Source: Microcoleus vaginatus HSN003 (lineage in GTDB: Bacteria; Cyanobacteriota; Cyanobacteriia; Cyanobacteriales; Microcoleaceae). Taken from it: a DNA stretch of 64,000 nucleotides. Under the pieces are notes generated by a model. That model had not been told where the DNA came from. It made no database searches and was given only the letters and a program-made list of their open reading frames with translations. Made by a program: the position numbers and the translations under genes. This document shows, one piece after another, positions 54,615-62,265 of this stretch. Numbering within the stretch: the first letter of the stretch is position 1; every line of letters begins with the position of its first letter. The stretch is taken from positions 4,154,001 through 4,218,000 of the forward strand of contig NZ_CP031705.1 of the NCBI RefSeq assembly GCF_022701255.1, written 5' to 3'.

Positions 54615-54865
54615 GGAAGGAAAAGGTAATTCAGAAAAGCCAATTCTCCATTACCAATTTTAATCTCTTCTCGTTTTGATTTTTTTTGAGCTGTAATGTT
54701 CCGCCCCAGTGCCAATAAGCTTAAAAAGGTCGATCGAACACCGCTACCGCCGGGGGGCGATCGACCTTGCAGGAACATGGCATCAGTCGATCGCACTCCG
54801 AAAGCACCCGTTGCCAGAATGTCGGAAATTTAATGCAGATTTTATATTTATCTGTCGCAGGTGTC

Positions 54866-54894
54866 TTGACAGAATGCCCTCAAAGCCTTATGAT
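54866..54894 (+). promoter_or_regulatory. Near-consensus sigma-70 promoter
   Basis: TTGACA (54866-54871) and TATGAT (54889-54894) are separated by exactly 17 bases. The start of transcription would be near 54901, about 90 bp before the ATG of the 64-residue protein at 54991. Confidence 0.7.
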
Positions 54895-54990
54895 GGCAGC
54901 ACTGATTGGGTGGGACGGCAAAAACCCCCAAAATAACTGGCTGCTCTAATGAAGTTAAAAACAAAATATTGATGCTTTTAGAGACCAACC

Positions 54991-55185
54991 ATGCAAACTC
55001 CAACTTTCCCATTTCTAACGGAACAAATAGTTGAGCAGATATTTTCGTCCGGCGAACTGACTCACAATGACAGACAGAGAATTCAGTCAATGCTGTTGAA
55101 TGAGTCGATCGGCGAAAATGAATTGAGCTTAATTGAAAGAGTCATGGAAGGCGTAGTCAAGGGAATACTTGACGTGCTCAGTTAG
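54991..55185 (+). CDS. Small conserved helical protein (64 aa)
   Basis: QTPTFPFLTEQIVEQIFSSGELTHNDRQRIQSMLLNESIGENELSLIERVMEGVVKGILDVLS is almost all helical and resembles small cyanobacterial proteins of similar length with an LTEQxIEQIFSSGxI start. Its role is unknown. The strong promoter upstream and the spacer to the next gene support a real transcript. It ends at TAG with no obvious terminator. Confidence 0.65.
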   Translation: MQTPTFPFLTEQIVEQIFSSGELTHNDRQRIQSMLLNESIGENELSLIERVMEGVVKGILDVLS

Positions 55186-55282
55186 TTGAGAACGGGCGAT
55201 AACCTATCTAAATTTAGGCTGCGCCATCTGCAACTTACCCTAATTTTAAATAAAATCGAAAATCGAAAATTCTGTCACCGTT

Positions 55283-55561
55283 CTAAAAATCATCATCCGA
55301 GTCATCATCCGAACTCTCGTCGCGACGCACAAGTTCTGAAGGAGGCCTATCGCTACTCCAGGCCCACCACACGCCACCGCACTGGCAGCGGTAAAATTCT
55401 TGCCACTTGCGGCGGTTGAACTCGGTGTATACTGGCGATCGGCGATTAATCCAGACCTCAGCGGCATCCGTACAGCTAGCACCGCACTGGGGACAGCAAA
55501 ACTCATTAGCGTGAACCGCCGTCGCAGTCCATTCAGGAGGATGTGGAGCAAAAGCTTCCAT
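55283..55561 (-). CDS. Cys-rich zinc-ribbon-like protein
   Basis: A 92-residue protein with two Cys clusters (FCCPQCGASC and FYRCQCGGVWW), the layout of a zinc ribbon, followed by an Asp/Ser-rich acidic tail (ESSDDDSDDDF). The Trp-rich second half looks like a conserved cyanobacterial family. It could bind Zn and interact with nucleic acid or a basic partner. Function is not claimed. Confidence 0.7.
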   Translation of the reverse strand: MEAFAPHPPEWTATAVHANEFCCPQCGASCTDAAEVWINRRSPVYTEFNRRKWQEFYRCQCGGVWWAWSSDRPPSELVRRDESSDDDSDDDF

Positions 55562-55782
55562 GTGTTAGAGTTTCTATCTAAACTGCTGGTAATTACGGCA
55601 AATTAAGGGTTGCGAAAGATCCGCAGACTTGGGAATGACCTAAGCAGTGACATAAGTACGCTGTTGAGTGCGTAATTCATCTGCCCGTTATTTTTTTTTA
55701 GCATTTGCCGTCCGATGAATAGTATAACTGATGTGGTGCAAATCGTCGATCGGCATTCTTAAGTATTTAAAGGACTAGGCTC

Positions 55783-57357
55783 ATGTCTATCTACAATCTT
55801 ATTTCATTTCTGGGAATTTTTGGCTTATGTGCGATCGCCTGGGTTTTTTCAGAAAATCGCAAAGTTCAGTATATACCTTGGCGCGTCATCATCTGGGGCA
55901 TTGGTCTCCAATTAGTCTTAGGATTTTTAGTATTCCTGTTCCCCCCAACTCGCATCGCTTTAGAGTGGTTTACTGGTTTACTGGATGGAGTATTCACCGC
56001 TGCTGACGCTGGGGCGAGATTTGTATTCGGAAGTAATGTTGTACCAATACCTGGTAAAGAGCCGGCAGTTAATTTAGGTTATATTTTTGCCTTTAGAGCT
56101 TTACCGACAGTCATCTTTTTTTCTGGCCTCATGGCCTTGCTATATAACATCGGCGTGATTCAAATTGTCACCGAACTTTTTGCCAAAATCTTTTATATGA
56201 CAATGCGCTTGAGCGGCGCAGAAGCACTCAGTGGCGCTGCTAATATCTTCGTAGGAATTGAAGCGGCAATTGTCGTCAAGCCTTATTTGCCACAAATGAC
56301 TCGTTCGGAACTTTGTGCAATCCTCTCTTGCTGTTTTGGAACCGCCGCTTCTTCAACTTTAGCAATTTACGTCAGTTTTCTCAAGCCAGTTTTTCCCAAT
56401 ATTTTAGGGCATTTAGTTTCCGCTTCAATTATTGCCATTCCCGCTTGTTTTGTCCTCTCCAAAATCTTAGTACCAGAAACCGGAGTGCCCGTGACAATGG
56501 GCGGCATTCCCAAGGAAGAACCGAAACCTAAAGGCCGCGAGTTTGTGGGCGAAGAAATTTCCGAAATCGACGGCGAAGAATTCAAACAAGAGACTGTGGG
56601 AGGAGAACCCATCGAACGAGTCAGCCCTTTGGATGCAGCGATTATTGGTGCATTGGACGGTGTAAAAATGGCTGTGGCCATTGCCGCTGTTTTGATTTTA
56701 ATCTTAGGTTTAGTTTCCTTAATTAATCAATTCTTTGGTTGGCTGGCAATTCTGCCCGGCCCAATTGGTGGCTTTTTCAAAGTTGTCACCTTAGCAAACA
56801 TTATGGGAGTCTTATTTTATCCCCTGACGCTATTAACAGGAGTCTCCATTGAGGACTCTTGGGAAGCGTCAGTAATTATCGGTCGCCGGTTGTTAGAAAC
56901 AGCGATTCCGCCCTATCAAAGTTTAGCAGAAGCGGGGGCAAAAGGACTGGTGAGCGATCGTACAGTTTTAATTGTCAGTTACGCCCTTTCCGGCTTCGCC
57001 CACTTAGCCTCCGTCGGCATATTTGTCGGCGGTACGATCGCCCTAATTCCATCCCGCCGCAAAGACATTTCCGAACTCGGTTGGAAAGCATTATTTGTCG
57101 GCACTTTAGCGACAATGATGATCGCTTGCATCGCCGGCACTTTCGACACCGGAGACGCCAGCATTTTAGGAACTCAAACAGCCCCTGCGCCCCCGTTAGG
57201 CGCACCAGTTTCTCCGAAACCACTGCCATCCCCAGCCGCGAATTCAAAGCCGTCAGTTGCCCCCGCAATTGCCAGTCCGAAGCCTTCGCCCAATACCGAA
57301 AAAGCGGCTCCGAAAGCTCAAAAATCTTCCTCTCCCGAGTCCAAGAAAAATCCTTAA
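55783..57357 (+). CDS. CNT-family (NupC-like) nucleoside transporter
   Basis: A 524-residue inner-membrane symporter that imports nucleosides with sodium or protons. The signature is SGAEALSGAANIFVGIEAAIVVKPYLPQMTRSEL, followed by GTAASSTLAIYVS and LGHLVSASIIAIPA. About 8-10 helices are visible, with a soluble charged loop (about 245-290). The C-terminal 60 residues (PAPPLGAPVSPKPLPSPA...) are a Pro/Ser/Lys-rich tail not usual for CNT proteins and perhaps a wall- or partner-binding extension. It is monocistronic. Confidence 0.9.
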   Translation: MSIYNLISFLGIFGLCAIAWVFSENRKVQYIPWRVIIWGIGLQLVLGFLVFLFPPTRIALEWFTGLLDGVFTAADAGARFVFGSNVVPIPGKEPAVNLGYIFAFRALPTVIFFSGLMALLYNIGVIQIVTELFAKIFYMTMRLSGAEALSGAANIFVGIEAAIVVKPYLPQMTRSELCAILSCCFGTAASSTLAIYVSFLKPVFPNILGHLVSASIIAIPACFVLSKILVPETGVPVTMGGIPKEEPKPKGREFVGEEISEIDGEEFKQETVGGEPIERVSPLDAAIIGALDGVKMAVAIAAVLILILGLVSLINQFFGWLAILPGPIGGFFKVVTLANIMGVLFYPLTLLTGVSIEDSWEASVIIGRRLLETAIPPYQSLAEAGAKGLVSDRTVLIVSYALSGFAHLASVGIFVGGTIALIPSRRKDISELGWKALFVGTLATMMIACIAGTFDTGDASILGTQTAPAPPLGAPVSPKPLPSPAANSKPSVAPAIASPKPSPNTEKAAPKAQKSSSPESKKNP

Positions 57358-57618
57358 TATCTTCTATTGACTTGTCGGGGCTGGTTTGAGAAACAATATT
57401 TAACTACCGTCAAAAATGTACAGAAACTCGCCCCCACACAACTCATAACCTACATCAACTTTGATTTGGATAAAATCAGCTCTTGGGTGAGGGCGGGTTT
57501 ACGAGATTGTAGGTTTTAGGCAATTATTGTCGGTAAAACCCGCCCCCACGAAACCCTGACCGATATTATTGTTTTTTTATCTAGATGTAATTACCAGTTA
57601 CTAATTACTCCAAAATTT

Positions 57619-58224
57619 ATGAATCCCGATCCAGAAATTCGCCGCCTGTTAGATGTGATGCCCGCTTCCGGCCGCATGACGTGTAAAATTATTAATAAGC
57701 CCCAACAATCAACAGTAATTGACTGCGATTTTCCTTTACCTTGGAATCAATCTCGCCCGATTTATATTAATTTTGATTTGTGGCGGCTGCTATCTAAACC
57801 GCAGCGGGATTTACTAATCTTGCAGAATGTCAGTTTTCTGTGCAATGTTAAGTGGTTTAAACCGGATATTTATCAAGGTGCTGCTCTAGCGGGAATTGTC
57901 GGGACTGTTGTAGAATTGTTGCAGGGAGATGCGATCGGCACTGCGATCGCGGGCGGTTTGACGGGACTCGCCATGACTCGAATTTGGCGCGATAACCGCA
58001 GTTCCCAAGTAGAGTTAGATGCTGACGAGGGGGCGATTAGAGTAGCGGGAAGGCGTGGCTACAACGAAGCGGAAGCTGCCGGACATTTGCTTGGGGCGAT
58101 CGAGGCTGTGGCGCAAATTGAAGGGCGCAGTTTGGATTTTAATGAGTTGATTCGGTGTCAAAACTTAAAGGCGATATCGGGTATTTCGGCGGTGGGCGTG
58201 CCCGATAGTGTCAGGCAAGATTAG
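57619..58224 (+). CDS. DUF3318 family protein
   Basis: A 201-residue cyanobacterial protein of unknown function. PEIRRLLDVMPASGRMTCKI, VIDCDFPLPWNQSRPIYINFDLWRLLSKPQRDLLIL and FKPDIYQGAALAGIVGTVVELLQGD fit the family. One or two hydrophobic segments (about 95-120) suggest membrane association. The C-terminal helix contains GYNEAEAAGHLLGAIEA. The gene is alone and ends before a hairpin. Confidence 0.82.
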   Translation: MNPDPEIRRLLDVMPASGRMTCKIINKPQQSTVIDCDFPLPWNQSRPIYINFDLWRLLSKPQRDLLILQNVSFLCNVKWFKPDIYQGAALAGIVGTVVELLQGDAIGTAIAGGLTGLAMTRIWRDNRSSQVELDADEGAIRVAGRRGYNEAEAAGHLLGAIEAVAQIEGRSLDFNELIRCQNLKAISGISAVGVPDSVRQD

Positions 58225-58265
58225 AAAATACTATTTCACAAACAACCCTGTGTTCCGCAGCCAAA

Positions 58266-58286
58266 GGACACAACACTGTTGTGTCC
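58266..58286. terminator. Perfect hairpin between convergent genes
   Basis: GGACACAACA-C-TGTTGTGTCC gives a 10-bp stem with a one-base centre between the ends of the DUF3318 and FGE-fold genes. It may terminate both transcripts. Confidence 0.5.
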
Positions 58287-58309
58287 CTACTATCCAGGCG
58301 CTATATCTG

Positions 58310-59509
58310 CTACTCAACTCTTTCCCTGACAATCCGAATACTCTCCCATGCTGGTATCCGACCCGATTGTCGCTCATCTAGTAATACCAAGTAAACATAA
58401 AGTGGGTATATTTCATTGAGCTTCTCTAAATACTTACGACTAATAGCTTCACTTTCTTGACCGCTTAACTCAATTGTATTGAGCGCCTCTTTATTTTTGG
58501 AGATTACCTCATAAGTTGCTGACAAGAAATGATACATAACAATAATAGGAAGCAGAGGGAAGTATAAAAGTAGGAAATCACTAGCTTTGCCCGCTTCAAT
58601 TGCTTTAAATTGACCTTCGAGGACGCGATTGAGGTCGCGATTGAGGTCGCGGTAGAGGTCGCGGTAGAGGTCGCGGTTGAGGTCGCGGTAGAGGTCGCGA
58701 TTGAGGTCGCGGTTGAGGTCGCGGTTGAGGACGCGGTTGAGGACGCGGTTGAGGTCGCGGTAGAGGTCGCGGTTGAGGACGCGGTTGAGGTCGCGGTTGA
58801 GGTCGCGGTAGAGGTCGCGGTAGAGGTCGCGGTAGAGGTCGCGGTAGAGGTCGCGGTAGAGGTCGGGGTTGAGGTAGCGGTTGAGGTCGAAGTAGAGGTC
58901 GCGGTAGAGGTCGCGGTAGAGGTCGCGGTAGAGGTCGGGGTTGAGGTAGCGGTTGAGGTCGAAGTAGAGGTCGGGGTAGAGGTCGGGGTAGAGGTCGCGG
59001 TAGAGGTCGAGGTTGAGGTCGCGGTAGAGGTCGAGGTTGAGGTCGAGGTTGAGGTCGCGGTTGAGAACCAAAACCTCATCTAATTTCTGTTGCCAAGTTT
59101 GCTGCTGTCCTGTTTCTATTCCTGCAATGATTCGCTGTTCTCCATCAAAGCACCAGCACCCTAGTTGTTTTTCTGGGACTGGATGCTCCTTTACTTCAGC
59201 TCGAGTTGGCAGTCTATATTTAAATATTGGTGCAGATTGCTGCTGAGTTAACCATTCACAAAACTCCTCAGCATCACTAGATCGTACTCCCGTAATGGGT
59301 TTTTGAGCCTCTCCTGGCGGAAATCTGTAACTTTTCCAATGGTCAGGTTGGCGATATTCATTTGCTTTCAGCTTCTCATCAATAAAAAGCTGATATTCCG
59401 CGCAGGTGATGTAACTCATGTCAATTTCGACATTCTCATCAATCCGCAGTAGATTTTGCAGACGCCTGGATAACAAAACATTAGCTGCTAAGGTGAATCT
59501 TTCTGTCAT
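58310..59509 (-). CDS. FGE/SUMF1-fold protein with about 38 tandem tetrapeptide repeats
   Basis: About 399 residues from ATG at 59509, which overlaps the TGA of the NACHT gene (ATGA). The N-terminal part (about 25-120) has DMSYITCAEYQLFIDEKL, QPDHWKSYRFPPGEAQKPITGVRSSDAEEFCEWL and YRLPTRAEV, typical of the FGE/SUMF1 fold used by cyanobacterial conflict proteins; the domain is short. A Trp/Gln segment (QQQTWQQKLDEVL) leads to about 38 units of DL(Y/N)R with variants DLNL, DLYP, DLYF, YLNP and VLNR. After the repeats comes a hydrophobic helix (FLLLYFPLLPIIVMYHFL) and a charged tail ending IRIVRERVE. The protein is likely the effector or sensor partner of the NACHT NTPase. Confidence 0.85.
   Translation of the reverse strand: MTERFTLAANVLLSRRLQNLLRIDENVEIDMSYITCAEYQLFIDEKLKANEYRQPDHWKSYRFPPGEAQKPITGVRSSDAEEFCEWLTQQQSAPIFKYRLPTRAEVKEHPVPEKQLGCWCFDGEQRIIAGIETGQQQTWQQKLDEVLVLNRDLNLDLNLDLYRDLNLDLYRDLYPDLYPDLYFDLNRYLNPDLYRDLYRDLYRDLYFDLNRYLNPDLYRDLYRDLYRDLYRDLYRDLNRDLNRVLNRDLYRDLNRVLNRVLNRDLNRDLNRDLYRDLNRDLYRDLYRDLNRDLNRVLEGQFKAIEAGKASDFLLLYFPLLPIIVMYHFLSATYEVISKNKEALNTIELSGQESEAISRKYLEKLNEIYPLYVYLVLLDERQSGRIPAWESIRIVRERVE
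58617..59072 (-). repeat. 12-bp minisatellite, about 38 units
   Basis: Units of GAGGTCGCGGTA/T (read on the + strand), each coding one D-L-x-R tetrapeptide on the - strand. Variants carry GGGGTT, GAAGTA and GACGCG. A six-unit block (DLYF DLNR YLNP DLYR DLYR DLYR) occurs twice in a row, pointing to block duplication. No stop codon arises in several frames on both strands because the unit is so regular. Confidence 0.95.
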
Positions 59510-61662
59510 CGACTTTCCAAATCTGCGTTTAACCTTTGCTCCAGTTGTTGCCGAACATCTGGATTTACACTCAACCCCTCGTCCAAACAATCATAGGCGA
59601 GTGCCATTTCCTCAACGGATGGAGATGGCATCGCCAAGATTGTACGAATCAGATTGCTAGCATTACTCTGTGCTGCATAAAGACGGATAGTTTCCGCCCA
59701 CCAGGACTGGTTAATATTTCCGATTAACAGACTCTCTTGGTTCGATTCCTTAATCTGAACCGCTGCTAAATATTCCTGGAAACTCAAGTGAGCAAATTCA
59801 TAAACGCCTACTTCTTTTTCCACTAACAACCCACTCACATCCCGAACTTGCTGGATAAACTCATCTGGATTCGCCCCACTGCCTGCTACATCTGCCAACT
59901 TGTCTTTAATCAGATTAATTCCATCGGATAGCTTGAACTCACGAGTTTTCTGCTGCATTAATTCAAATGCCAGCACTTGCAGAACAGATTGCTTTTGCGT
60001 CGCTGTTAGCGGCTCCGCAATATTTTTAGCTCTTTGTCGCCTTTCTAGTAAAACCTGGCAAATTTCTTTGTAAAGTTCTACCCGTTTTCCTGGCAAGGCG
60101 CTACCGCGACGGTGAACTGTGGCAATCATTGTTAGCAGCAAAGGATTCACCGCCATGTCGGCCAAAGGTTTGCTATTCTTAATCCGCTTAATTAAATCAT
60201 CTGCTTGTTGTTTAGCCTCTCCCCGCACTCCCGCATCATCTTGTCCAGCGTGACTTATCACCTCTGTTTCCAAATACCAGCTACCAATAAACTGTTCCAT
60301 TTGTTTCAGGTTAAATGGTTGCACTTCTAAGACAGTCACATCTTGTTGCAACCGCGCAGTTTTATAGCCAAAAGGTCGAGAGGTTAAGATAAAAGCCGTG
60401 TCCGGGTATCTCTGCATCTGTTGGTCTACCCAACGACTTACTTGCTGGCGCTGGGTTTTATCTGCCACTTCATCCAATCCATCTAACATTACCAAACATT
60501 CGTTTTGACGTATTTTTTCGGCAAACCAGTTAGGCGGTGGATTCTCCAGTCCATATTTTTGCTGCTGCTGCTGTATCTGCTGAGTAATTAACTCTGCCAG
60601 AGTGAGTTGATTGTTATTCACAATTTCCTGACGCACATCTCGGAGATACAACAATATCGGAATCAGTTTCGGCGCTTTCCGATGCACTTTCCGCTGTTGC
60701 TTTGTGGCATAAGTCTGTGTTAAATATCTCAAAAGGGTAGTTTTTCCAGAACCGGGTGCGCCCAAAACTGCCATGCGCCGATATCCCGGATTCTTATCTA
60801 TTGCTGCTAAAAAATCCCCAATTTCTGTTGTTTTTGAGTTATTTGTTTCATCCTTGAGTCGCTGAACCATTTCGGGCCTTATATTCGCTGCCTCTGTTGC
60901 AGCAATTTTGAGTGGCACAAATACCTTTTGCAAGTTCAGGGTTCGGTCTCTATCCAATCCCTGTGTTTGATAGTCTCGACAGATATAAGTCAAACCCTGG
61001 TAATATTGCCGCTGAAAAGCTGAGGTTGAATCTTCAAATTTATTCCAAATCCCGTCTGCAAAACTATCTGCAAGTTGCTGTCTCTTTGCCCTAAACCTCG
61101 GTGCAAGTTGGTTAGTAACTGGGATGAGAAACTTGATGGCATGGATAAACAACATCAAAATTACAGTCACAACCAAAGCCAAAAACGCTGCTGTCCATTC
61201 GCCTCTCAGTATGAAATACAACATTACCGCCAGTCCCAAACCGGGCGGCAACCATACCAACCTCTTCTGCCATTGTCTCGGTAAAAGCAGTACAGGCGGG
61301 AGCACAGCCCCCAAACCAAACAGAATGAGAGATGTATAAAAAACTGCTGAGTTGAATTCGGCGGCTACGTGGTTCCCCTTCAAGAGTCCGAAAAGGATGC
61401 CACCTCCCACCAGGGGTAAAAAACCAAGAACCCAATTTTGATTTGCAGGCGTTGCCGTCGGCTGAGACTGACTGGATATAGCACCGAAGATCAAAAGTGC
61501 CAATAGACACACTATTGTCAGTATGATTATGATAGGGTCTGCAATTTTTAAGTCCTGTTTACCGGGCAGTTGGTTGATCAGCCAAGCCAAGAAACCATTA
61601 CTGAGTAGCGATAGGGATGGTAGCAGCCAATTTTGTATAAATCTGGACATACGCGATCGCAC
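59506..61662 (-). CDS. Membrane-bound NACHT NTPase (NLR-like)
   Basis: A 718-residue STAND-class NTPase. About six hydrophobic helices make up residues 10-182 (for example DPIIIILTIVCLLALLIFGA, FYTSLILFGLGAVLPPVLLL, FLALVVTVILMLFIHAIKFL). The NACHT domain follows with Walker A GAPGSGKT (301-308), Walker B LVMLDGLDEV (390-399), the ILTSRPFGY sensor and NPLLLTMIATVHRRGSALPGKRVELYKEIC. After it comes a helical region (FAHLSFQEYLAAVQI, a hallmark of this class) and a short C-terminus. NACHT proteins in bacteria act as immune sensors against phage. ATP hydrolysis would drive assembly on signal binding. The downstream FGE-fold gene is translationally coupled by ATGA. Confidence 0.93.
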   Translation of the reverse strand: MRSRMSRFIQNWLLPSLSLLSNGFLAWLINQLPGKQDLKIADPIIIILTIVCLLALLIFGAISSQSQPTATPANQNWVLGFLPLVGGGILFGLLKGNHVAAEFNSAVFYTSLILFGLGAVLPPVLLLPRQWQKRLVWLPPGLGLAVMLYFILRGEWTAAFLALVVTVILMLFIHAIKFLIPVTNQLAPRFRAKRQQLADSFADGIWNKFEDSTSAFQRQYYQGLTYICRDYQTQGLDRDRTLNLQKVFVPLKIAATEAANIRPEMVQRLKDETNNSKTTEIGDFLAAIDKNPGYRRMAVLGAPGSGKTTLLRYLTQTYATKQQRKVHRKAPKLIPILLYLRDVRQEIVNNNQLTLAELITQQIQQQQQKYGLENPPPNWFAEKIRQNECLVMLDGLDEVADKTQRQQVSRWVDQQMQRYPDTAFILTSRPFGYKTARLQQDVTVLEVQPFNLKQMEQFIGSWYLETEVISHAGQDDAGVRGEAKQQADDLIKRIKNSKPLADMAVNPLLLTMIATVHRRGSALPGKRVELYKEICQVLLERRQRAKNIAEPLTATQKQSVLQVLAFELMQQKTREFKLSDGINLIKDKLADVAGSGANPDEFIQQVRDVSGLLVEKEVGVYEFAHLSFQEYLAAVQIKESNQESLLIGNINQSWWAETIRLYAAQSNASNLIRTILAMPSPSVEEMALAYDCLDEGLSVNPDVRQQLEQRLNADLESR

Positions 61663-61712
61663 TTAAAAGCCTGTTGTTTCCCAGTTTACGCATCTGAGCG
61701 GTGATTATCAGG

Positions 61713-61759
61713 AAGCTTCGTTAATGCACTGATTTCAATCGAAAGTGCGATCGCCCGCT
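61713..61759. repeat. 47-bp direct repeat, left copy
   Basis: Matches 62200-62246 at 41 of 47 positions; both contain ATCGAAAGTGCGATCG. The pair flanks the antitoxin-like remnant. Confidence 0.8.
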
Positions 61760-61891
61760 GCTTCAGTTCGATTCAGCCTACTCTATAAAAATATCCGCTT
61801 TACCAAATTGTATTGACACTCGATCTAACTGCATAATTATCAGCTACGGCACGCAGCATTAGAAATCCTGCCTGGGAAAATTCGCCCATTT

Positions 61892-62089
61892 TTACCCGCT
61901 AACTTCATCTATTTCAGCAGCCGATGGTGCCATTCCCAAGTCAGCACATAAACCCCACAATGATTTGCCCAGAGTAGGGCGAACAACAACTAATTCTCGT
62001 TCTATCTCAGGAACCATCCACTTAATCAACCGTAACTTTTCGGATATATACAACTGCTTAACAAGACTAAAAACTGCCTTGAAAGTCAT
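61892..62089 (-). pseudogene. Antitoxin-like protein, C-terminally truncated
   Basis: A 65-residue protein: TFKAVFSLVKQLYISEKLRLIKWMVPEIERELV, then GKSLWGLCADLGMAPSAAEIDEVSG and stop. The first part and KSLWGLCADLG match small cyanobacterial antitoxins, which usually continue IDEARxEMWxNFPREDI. Here the reading ends after IDE, so the toxin-contacting tail is lost. No toxin gene follows downstream. It is probably a relic of a toxin-antitoxin pair. Confidence 0.65.
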
Positions 62090-62199
62090 GTTTCTTATGT
62101 TTAAATTTTTGATGAAGGTAATTTTAGCATTTTTGCTAAACGCAAGAGCGATCGCACTTTATACTGTTGCGACAGAGGAAAAAAGTGCGATTCCAGCAG

Positions 62200-62246
62200 A
62201 AAGCTGCGCTAACGCACTTATTTTAATCGAAAGTGCGATCGACCGC
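62200..62246. repeat. 47-bp direct repeat, right copy
   Basis: Counterpart of 61713-61759, located just before the end of the glycosyltransferase gene. Confidence 0.8.
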
Positions 62247-62265
62247 TCCATCGCCTAAGACTTAC

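Larger units (their letters stand above)
54562..54990. other. Intergenic region with promoter
   Basis: A 429-bp spacer between the divergent exoprotein and small-protein genes, with the heptamer array at its left end. The rest includes the promoter at 54866-54894. No gene is seen. Confidence 0.5.

Noticed and set aside
58617..59072. CRISPR-like array
   Set aside because: Units are 12 bp with no spacers, and no cas gene is seen.
58504..59079. Second - strand frame of Ser/Thr/Ala repeats (191 codons)
   Set aside because: Shadow of the repeat in another frame; no flanking domain.
58610..59083. Open frame of 157 codons coding (VEVA)n on the + strand across the minisatellite
   Set aside because: It arises only because the 12-bp unit lacks stops; the - strand frame joins a real FGE-fold domain and a C-terminal tail.
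59510..59590. Upstream start of the FGE-fold gene at 59590
   Set aside because: It would overlap the NACHT coding end by over 80 bp; ATG at 59509 with ATGA overlap is a better coupled start.
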